Origin: Chimaeribacter californicus
GTDB taxonomy: Bacteria; Pseudomonadota; Gammaproteobacteria; Enterobacterales; Enterobacteriaceae
Assembly (NCBI RefSeq): GCF_002858675.1
Contig: NZ_PJZF01000003.1
Coordinates: 294,113 to 358,112, forward strand
DNA: 64,000 nucleotides
Direction of reading: 5' to 3'
A model generated the notes under the pieces. That model was not told the origin of the DNA, searched no databases, and saw only the letters and a list, made by a program, of their open reading frames with translations. Shown here in pieces: positions 31,276 through 36,171 of the stretch (the stretch's first letter is position 1; the number at the start of each line of letters is the position of its first letter). The position numbers and the translations under genes were made by a program.

Positions 31276-31650
31276 TTAACGGCGGATCAGCAGGCCGATG
31301 ATAAGCCCGGCAGCGGCCCCTGCCCCTACTGCATGCCACGGTTTTTCATGCACGTAGCTGTCGGCGGTGCAGGCAGCCTGCTTGGCCTTGTAGTAGTAGG
31401 CATCTGACTTTTCGCTCAAGCGCTTTTTAACCTGATGCAGCGCTTCTTCTGCGCGGTGTTTGATCTCAATGTATTTCTGATCAGATTTGTCTCCGGAGGA
31501 GGCCAGCACCTCTTCCAGGGTTTCTGACAGCATTTTCAGATCATCATCCAGAGAGGTCTTGGAGTCTTCCTGGAACTCAGCCTGTTTTGGCTGTTGCTGC
31601 TGATTTTGTTTCGGCTGTTTTGGCTGTTGTGGTTCCGTGGTGTCTACCAT
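31276..31650 (-). CDS. elaB: ElaB/DUF883 membrane-anchored ribosome-binding protein
   Basis: A 124-residue protein of the ElaB/YqjD/YgaM (DUF883) family. A Gln/Pro/Lys-rich N-terminus (residues 1-28) precedes a helical DUF883 region (DDLKMLSETLEEVLASSGDKSDQKY, AEEALHQVKKRLSEKSDAYY). The C-terminus is a single tail-anchor TM (HAVGAGAAAGLIIGLLIRR) with the final Arg pair. E. coli homologues tether ribosomes to the inner membrane in stationary phase. elaB also neighbours the men cluster in E. coli. Confidence 0.9.
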   Translation of the reverse strand: MVDTTEPQQPKQPKQNQQQQPKQAEFQEDSKTSLDDDLKMLSETLEEVLASSGDKSDQKYIEIKHRAEEALHQVKKRLSEKSDAYYYKAKQAACTADSYVHEKPWHAVGAGAAAGLIIGLLIRR

Positions 31651-31803
31651 GCGTGTCTCCTTGGTTTTGTAGGACTTGTGTATTAACCATAGTCACTTTT
31701 TCACCGTTTTGCAGGGTGACACTGTTTGTTTTTGTGAAGCATCAGCAGTTTAAGAACCTTCTTAAGCAGGGCTGCGCCTGTCGAAAGCCCACCGGCTGCG
31801 TCG

Positions 31804-32295
31804 TTACCGGGGTTTGGCCGCCGGTTGACGGCATGCTTTGGTTTTCTTTGCACGCGCGGCCAGCCACAGCCCGCTGTTTTTCATCGCATAGCTAAACACC
31901 AGCCCGAGCAGCAGTGAAGGCAGCACCAGCCGCCAGTTGCCCTGCGCGGCAAACATGGCGCAAGCCCCGATAAAGGTGCCCGGCACAAAGGCGAGCCAGC
32001 GGTTTGCGGCCTGCACACACATCAGGAACGACACCACGCCGGTCATCAGGTAGCCGAGCAGCGTCCATTCCGGTTGCAGCGCGGTGCCGTCCATGATCAC
32101 CTGCGCCCAGAATACGCCGCTGAGGGTGGTCAGCCCGGCGATCGCCAGCCCACGCAGGCCGCCCTGCGGGCAGGCAAAATAGGCGGTACAGCCCAAAAAC
32201 CCGGCCCAGCCCAACAGCCCGAGGCTGACGGCCACCCAGCCCCACAGGCCGGAGAGAACGCCGGTGGTCAGTGCAAGAGAGAGGAGAAGGTTCAT
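31804..32295 (-). CDS. DUF1097 family inner membrane protein
   Basis: A 163-residue hydrophobic protein with about five TM segments (LLLSLALTTGVLSGLWGWVAVSLGLLGWAGFLG..., LLGYLMTGVVSFLMCV, WLAFVPGTFIGACAMF, LPSLLLGLVFSYAM) and a short basic Cys/Lys tail. It resembles the DUF1097 family (E. coli YcdZ), whose function is unknown. A near-consensus CRP site lies 107-122 bases upstream of its start. Confidence 0.7.
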   Translation of the reverse strand: MNLLLSLALTTGVLSGLWGWVAVSLGLLGWAGFLGCTAYFACPQGGLRGLAIAGLTTLSGVFWAQVIMDGTALQPEWTLLGYLMTGVVSFLMCVQAANRWLAFVPGTFIGACAMFAAQGNWRLVLPSLLLGLVFSYAMKNSGLWLAARAKKTKACRQPAAKPR

Positions 32296-32632
32296 CAGTT
32301 ACCTGCCGCAGAGAAAAGCGCGCAGTGTACGCGAACAGCGGGAAATAAGTGAGATATTGATCACAGAAAATTATGTACCATTTGTCATTGTTCATCAAAA
32401 ATGTGACTTAAATCACTAAATATCATTCAGGTTACCTATAGTCATAATCAATTGCATACCTGATATCAGATTTATTTGACCTCAAATTATTTCACCTTCC
32501 TTTTTCACTGATTTAATTAACATAAAGACCATGACTAACAAGCATTATGCTTGAAATAAAGGTTGCCCCAAAATAACCACCCTAATAAAATCCGCCTTGC
32601 AATAAAAATTATAATCATCAGAAAAATAAAAT
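32296..32632. other. AT-rich divergent intergenic region
   Basis: 337 bases between the DUF1097 gene (minus) and the unknown three-TM gene (plus). Base composition turns clearly AT-rich, marking the left border of the accessory stretch. It contains the CRP-like site at 32402-32417 and no gene that I can support. Confidence 0.6.
32402..32417. promoter_or_regulatory. CRP-binding-site-like palindrome
   Basis: TGTGA-CTTAAA-TCACT, flanked by AAA on the left and AAA on the right, differs from the core TGTGA-N6-TCACA at one base. It could serve the DUF1097 gene on the minus strand or the gene to the right. Confidence 0.55.
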
Positions 32633-33244
32633 ATGGAAAAACAATACGGGCTATCAATGCATTATTTAAAAAAGAAGACATTTAAACGCCGATTTTTATC
32701 TAAAGAGAAACTATTCGTTTACCTTATCACCACAATACTTATTACATTTATGATGTATTTGTCATGGGCTATCAAAATCTCAAGGAGCACTATTCTATTC
32801 AGCTCATTCCCTCAGCTTACCTGGATTCTTACCATCTCTGCGCTTGGTGGGCTGCCTTTTGCATGGCGCGCCTGCTGCAGAAGACCGATTGGAGAGACAC
32901 CAAAGTATATTTTCCAGACGTACTTTAGTGGCTTCTCATTATTCTTACTTCTAAGCCTCAATGCCTTTGAGGTGTATGTTTATCTTTTCCCAGATAAAAT
33001 AATAAGTTACGTCACCGATTATGATGTAACTTTCCCCGGCCCACCACGAGGAAGATCAGGCCGCTGTAAAGCGGGGTTATTAATAAAAGATTTGCACACC
33101 TCACGCTGGATTGAACTTTGCTCTTCTAAAGAGGCGCTTAAGATAAGTGATAAACGTAAACAGGGCATGGATGGCATGTGGATTACAACCAAAGTCAACG
33201 AGCTTGGCACCTATATTGTGAAGTACGAATTCACTTATAAATAA
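32633..33244 (+). CDS. hypothetical three-TM membrane protein
   Basis: I do not recognise this 203-residue protein. It has a Lys/Arg-rich N-terminus, three likely TM segments (about 27-48 LFVYLITTILITFMMYLSWAI, 55-77, 94-118 SGFSLFLLLSLNAFEVYVYLF) and a soluble C-terminal domain of about 85 residues with PGPPRGRSGRCKAGLLIKDL and two cysteines. The codon use is AT-rich, unlike the backbone. There is no good SD before the ATG at 32633 or the internal ATG at 32657, so the start is uncertain. Its position beside XRE, SymE and CDI genes suggests acquired DNA. Confidence 0.55.
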   Translation: MEKQYGLSMHYLKKKTFKRRFLSKEKLFVYLITTILITFMMYLSWAIKISRSTILFSSFPQLTWILTISALGGLPFAWRACCRRPIGETPKYIFQTYFSGFSLFLLLSLNAFEVYVYLFPDKIISYVTDYDVTFPGPPRGRSGRCKAGLLIKDLHTSRWIELCSSKEALKISDKRKQGMDGMWITTKVNELGTYIVKYEFTYK

Positions 33245-33384
33245 ACCTTGCATCGTGTGTTTTAATCCTGCTTACAGATTTCTTAAACAGAATCATAATC
33301 GCTTCCTGAATGCAATACTGGAGACATATTGATGAAGAGAAGGCGCGCCAGGGTATTTTTCTTTTAATTTACCATAGGTCTTTA

Positions 33385-33413
33385 TTGACCTTTTAATCTG
33401 AGGCCAATATAAT
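33385..33413 (+). promoter_or_regulatory. sigma-70 promoter of the XRE gene
   Basis: TTGACC (33385-33390), a 17-base spacer and a perfect TATAAT (33408-33413). Transcription would start near 33420, about 67 bases before the ATG of the XRE regulator. Confidence 0.7.
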
Positions 33414-33486
33414 CTTCCAAAAGATTTGTTTTCATTCGAAGATTTATTATCATCTGGAATAAATACTTATCTGGCGTTTTCTCTCT

Positions 33487-33828
33487 ATGTCTGATTTTGG
33501 TAAAAATCTTGCGAATCTCCGTAAACAGCGCACGCTAACTCAGCTTGAGCTTGCAAATTTGTTAGACGTACAGCCGCGTATGGTTGGCCGTTGGGAACAG
33601 GGGGCATCCCGGCCTCACTTCGATTACGTCGTTAAATTAGCGCAGTTCTTTGAAGTCTCGATTGATTATCTTGTGTTTGGCGAACAAGGGCAGAAGCTTC
33701 CCGCTTTTGAGATTCGGAATAAAAGATTAATGGAGCTTTGTAAGCAGGTAGATGCGCTCCATAAAGAAGATCAGGAAGTAATTTGTCACTTTCTGGAACT
33801 GGCGATAAAACAGAACAGGTCAACATAG
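33487..33828 (+). CDS. XRE-family HTH transcriptional regulator
   Basis: A 113-residue protein with an N-terminal Cro/C1-type HTH: FGKNLANLRKQRTLTQLELANLLDVQPRMVGRWEQGASRPHFDYVVKLAQFFEVSIDYLVFG (about 4-66). A C-terminal helical part (MELCKQVDALHKEDQEVICHFLELAIK) likely mediates dimerisation. Regulators of this kind often control toxin or phage genes; it lies 86 bases upstream of the SymE-like gene, on the same strand. A near-consensus promoter precedes it. No clear SD is seen (CTCTCT just before the ATG). Confidence 0.8.
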   Translation: MSDFGKNLANLRKQRTLTQLELANLLDVQPRMVGRWEQGASRPHFDYVVKLAQFFEVSIDYLVFGEQGQKLPAFEIRNKRLMELCKQVDALHKEDQEVICHFLELAIKQNRST

Positions 33829-33854
33829 CTGAGTAAATGATTTTTTTACGCAGA

Positions 33855-33878
33855 CTGACGGTGTCTCACCACCGTCAG
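33855..33878. other. perfect hairpin between XRE gene and SymE-like gene
   Basis: A 9-bp perfect inverted repeat CTGACGGTG/CACCGTCAG with a six-base loop (TCTCAC), 27 bases after the XRE stop and 36 before the SymE-like ATG. No T run follows it on the plus strand, so it is more likely an operator or an RNA structure in the symE leader than a terminator. Confidence 0.6.
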
Positions 33879-33914
33879 CCCGCTAACCACAACAACTAGT
33901 TAGGAGTAGTTATT

Positions 33915-34142
33915 ATGGCTGAGCAGGATTTTAAGTCAGAAGCAGTCACAACTGAAGCAAAACCATCAAAGCCCCATTTTTATACGGTGGGTTACCGCCC
34001 CAACGGCGGGCTGCCTAATCCGCTGCCGCAACTGACAATTAAAGGCCGGTGGCTGGCACAGGCAGGTTTTCGTACCGGGCAGCCGGTGATTGTGACAGTT
34101 GAAAATGGGTGTCTGATGATCAGGGCTGAGTTGAACATCTGA
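33915..34142 (+). CDS. SymE-like type I toxin
   Basis: A 75-residue protein of the SymE family: TVGYRPNGG, PLPQLTIKGRWLAQAGFRTGQPVIVTVENGCLMI. E. coli SymE is an SOS-induced toxin with an AbrB-like fold, repressed by the antisense RNA SymR; it affects RNA or the nucleoid. The signature GRWLAQAGF.TGQPV...GCLMI is intact. AGGAGT lies eight bases before the ATG. SymE-like genes often sit in Rhs or CDI toxin clusters, as here. No LexA box is obvious upstream, so SOS control cannot be claimed. A strong terminator follows. Confidence 0.8.
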   Translation: MAEQDFKSEAVTTEAKPSKPHFYTVGYRPNGGLPNPLPQLTIKGRWLAQAGFRTGQPVIVTVENGCLMIRAELNI

Positions 34143-34153
34143 GGCTGAAAAGT

Positions 34154-34181
34154 AAAATCCCGGCGTTGAGGCCGGGATTTT
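34154..34181. terminator. bidirectional terminator ending symE-like gene and CDI operon
   Basis: The stem AAAATCCCGGC/GCCGGGATTTT with a six-base loop, flanked by A and T runs on both strands, lies between the convergent SymE-like gene and the last CDI cassette gene. Confidence 0.9.
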
Positions 34182-34193
34182 AGCTGGGAGCGT

Positions 34194-34457
34194 CTACTTA
34201 TCAGGATCTACAGGAGACTTTTTCTTGCGAGCTTCGTACTCATCAATTTTAGCAAAAGCCCACGAACCAAAACCAGCCGCTAATCCGGCAACTCCGCTCA
34301 TTTTGGTTAAATCAAAAATCCCTTTAATTGTAAAACCAATAGGCTTCATGTTTATTAAAAAAACAACTATATCAATAAGTACACCTAAGCAAAAAAAACA
34401 CCCCCAACAATAAAGTACATTCAAAATAAAAATTAAAAATGTATGCATCCTCCTCAT
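34194..34457 (-). CDS. putative CDI immunity protein of orphan cassette 2 (two-TM)
   Basis: An 87-residue AT-rich gene encoding two hydrophobic segments (about 6-36 FLIFILNVLYCWGCFFCLGVL... and 52-69 SGVAGLAAGFGSWAFAKI) with a charged C-terminus. The start ATG at 34457 has AGAGGA eight bases upstream and lies three bases after the stop of the broken toxin, the usual toxin-then-immunity layout. The second TM resembles those of the other two immunity proteins here. Function is inferred from position and topology; there is no sequence family that I can name. Confidence 0.65.
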   Translation of the reverse strand: MRRMHTFLIFILNVLYCWGCFFCLGVLIDIVVFLINMKPIGFTIKGIFDLTKMSGVAGLAAGFGSWAFAKIDEYEARKKKSPVDPDK

Positions 34458-34460
34458 AAA

Positions 34461-34998
34461 TCATTCCTCTGCAATAATATCTTTCACCTTCTTATTAAAA
34501 TATTCAAAAACTGAATGCACTACTAATATCCCCAATAAATCCTGAGGCTTTCCCTGCATAAGGCTCAAGCAGACCTGTCGCATATTTACCAAGACCTCCA
34601 CCAATCGCTCCGCCAAATGCAGCCCCGGCCTGTCAATTCATATCCAGACCATCTGAGCACCATGCGCCCCCATATTAACTCCTATGTTTTCCGGAATATT
34701 CCTCCCAGGTGACAGCATTCCACCGGCAAACGCCGCTGCGCTGCTTTTGTAATTCCAGCTTTCATTTTCATTACCGGGCTTGTTTAAATTATCCCGCTGA
34801 AAGTAGGCGTTGGCGCCCTCTGAGATGACGCCGCCGGTAACCATTTTTGTAAACGATGTGGCAGGCCCTAAATAAACGCCCCACCTATCATCAGCCCGTC
34901 CTCATACCCTTCAACAATTGCCTTCGCGATATTCGCACCGTCCGGTAAGTCGCCTTTTGCCATTTCGGCGGAGAGCGCTCCTTTCCTATGTTCACAAT
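34461..34998 (-). pseudogene. orphan CdiA-CT toxin 2, frameshifted remnant
   Basis: On the minus strand the segment starts with a near copy of orphan toxin 1 (AEMAKGDLPDGANIAKAIVEGYEDGLMIGG). A missing base near 34874 shifts the frame; it then continues as YLGPATSFTKMVTGGVISEGANAYFQ, NLNKPGNENESWNYKSSAAAF and GRNIPENIGVNMG to a stop at 34638. A second shift is needed to recover GAAFGGAIGGGLGKYATGLLEPYAGK and SGFIGDISSAF, and a third to reach EYFNKKVKDIIAEE with its stop at 34461. At least two frameshifts therefore destroy the toxin, while its immunity gene stays open. Confidence 0.75.
34867..34978 (-). repeat. direct repeat copy A (shared toxin segment)
   Basis: 112 bases nearly identical to 35704-35816. 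The only differences are one missing A at the start of the copy and two substitutions. It encodes the conserved segment of orphan toxin 2. Confidence 0.92.
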
Positions 34999-35008
34999 AT
35001 GGTTATAA

Positions 35009-35278
35009 CTAATTTGGTGGTTTTTTAAGATCAGAATTCTTACTCATTTTAAGTAATTTAATAACATGAGAAATGACCATGTATAGCCAACCAAATATCC
35101 CGGCAATCAACGACAATATCGCAATTCGCCTTACCTCTTCTAAAGAGAAATTGAAGTACCCTAGTTTTAAGTACGACAAGATAGCTATGCACCCTCTAAA
35201 AAAAAACGCAAGAGTCATAAAAGAAAAGCAGCAGTAAAAAAGCAAGACAACCAATCCTATAATAGTATTTTTCTTCAT
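35009..35278 (-). CDS. putative CDI immunity protein of orphan cassette 1 (two-TM)
   Basis: An 89-residue protein starting MKKNTIIGLVVLLFYCC at 35278, one base after the toxin stop (an in-frame ATG at 35290 is also possible but would overlap the toxin). It has two TM segments (about 6-34 and 54-75, the latter IAILSLIAGIFGWLYMVISHVI) and a Lys-rich tail. It is AT-rich. Location directly behind orphan toxin 1 supports an immunity role. Confidence 0.68.
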   Translation of the reverse strand: MKKNTIIGLVVLLFYCCFSFMTLAFFFRGCIAILSYLKLGYFNFSLEEVRRIAILSLIAGIFGWLYMVISHVIKLLKMSKNSDLKKPPN

Positions 35279-35279
35279 T

Positions 35280-35921
35280 TCACTTCTCATTCTCTTTTGA
35301 TTTAATCAAATCCTTACCTGCCTTATTAATAGACTCATAAGTAAGAGCAGAACCTAAATCATAAAATAAATCTGGGACGGCAACTTTTTTTATATATTTA
35401 TCTACTAAAATCGGAGCATATTTTCCTACACCACCGCCACCTAACGCCCCTACCCCAGAAATTGCCATATTGGTTATATTTGGCCCATCAGTAAACATCG
35501 TTGACCCTATCGCTATGCCGGTGTTTGCCCAAATACCACGCCCCGGGGCAAGTCCGCCCGTTGTTATGGCGGCTGTGGTGCTCCAGTAATCATAAGATTT
35601 ATTAGCATTTCCCGGCTGACTTAGATCATAGAATTGGAACGCGCTGTTCATACCCCCGCCAATAACTGCACCTGCTGTGATTTGCTCCAGTGCAGCTGCC
35701 GGGCCTAAATAAAACGCCCCACCTATCATCAGCCCATCCTCATACCCTTCAACAATTGCCTTCGCGATATTCGCACCGTCCGGTAAGTCGCCTTTTGCCA
35801 TCTCGGCGGAGAGCGCGATCTTTTCCTGTAGCGTCAGCCCGTCGAGGGCATTGCCCTGTTCATCCACCTGATTATCGGTGTTTGTCCAGAGCGAGACCTG
35901 CGCATTAATGACTGATTGCAT
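35280..35921 (-). CDS. orphan CdiA-CT-like toxin 1
   Basis: A 213-residue protein lacking any secretion domain. The N-terminal part (MQSVINAQVSLWTNTDNQVD, LDGLTLQEKIALSAEMAKGD, ANIAKAIVEGYEDGLMIGGA) looks like an excised piece of a larger CdiA-type protein; the frame stays open upstream as EYNLFDQG right up to the cdiI stop. The C-terminal part has Gly-rich hydrophobic stretches (GLAPGRGIWANTGIAIGSTMF, ISGVGALGGGGVGKYAP) and a charged end (GKDLIKSKENEK). A membrane-acting toxin is inferred from this composition and the two-TM immunity partner. It has no VENN-like motif. A start without SD suggests poor or coupled translation. Confidence 0.7.
   Translation of the reverse strand: MQSVINAQVSLWTNTDNQVDEQGNALDGLTLQEKIALSAEMAKGDLPDGANIAKAIVEGYEDGLMIGGAFYLGPAAALEQITAGAVIGGGMNSAFQFYDLSQPGNANKSYDYWSTTAAITTGGLAPGRGIWANTGIAIGSTMFTDGPNITNMAISGVGALGGGGVGKYAPILVDKYIKKVAVPDLFYDLGSALTYESINKAGKDLIKSKENEK
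35704..35816 (-). repeat. direct repeat copy B (shared toxin segment)
   Basis: 113 bases, about 97 percent identical to 34867-34978. It encodes the conserved part of orphan toxin 1 (AEMAKGDLPDGANIAKAIVEGYEDGLMIGG), and the sequences diverge sharply downstream, as at polymorphic-toxin recombination boundaries. Confidence 0.92.
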
Positions 35922-35943
35922 ACCCTGATCGAAGAGGTTGTAC

Positions 35944-36171
35944 TCAGTTATTTCTAATTACATTCATAAACCATATACCAACTCCACCAATGACACCGCT
36001 TACTGCTCCAACTTTTAGGCTAATAACCAAAATATCTTTATAAGGTATACTCCCCCCCCCATAAATATCAATAATTAAAGCCATAATAAACCTAATAGAA
36101 AACGACATAATAAACATCAAAAACCCGCCAGCAAAAACCATATAGATTAAAAAATAAATGCCAAATCTCAT
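35944..36171 (-). CDS. cdiI: CdiI immunity protein (two-TM)
   Basis: A 75-residue inner-membrane protein with TM segments at about 4-34 (IYFLIYMVFAGGFLMFIMSF...) and 47-71 (ILVISLKVGAVSGVIGGVGI...). Its ATG overlaps the cdiA stop by four bases (ATGA), so toxin and immunity are translationally coupled. A two-TM immunity protein is what is known for membrane-targeting (ionophore-type) CDI toxins such as that of E. coli EC93; that this one acts likewise is inference. Confidence 0.78.
   Translation of the reverse strand: MRFGIYFLIYMVFAGGFLMFIMSFSIRFIMALIIDIYGGGSIPYKDILVISLKVGAVSGVIGGVGIWFMNVIRNN

Noticed and set aside
33332..33367. Eleven-codon open frame (MKRRRARVFFF) with GGAG upstream
   Set aside because: It has a fair SD, but lies upstream of the mapped-looking XRE promoter and in the gap after the unknown gene; too short to support as a gene.
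33829..33914. SymR-like antisense RNA gene opposite the SymE-like gene start
   Set aside because: It would fit the family, but I see no clear minus-strand promoter or terminator to delimit it.
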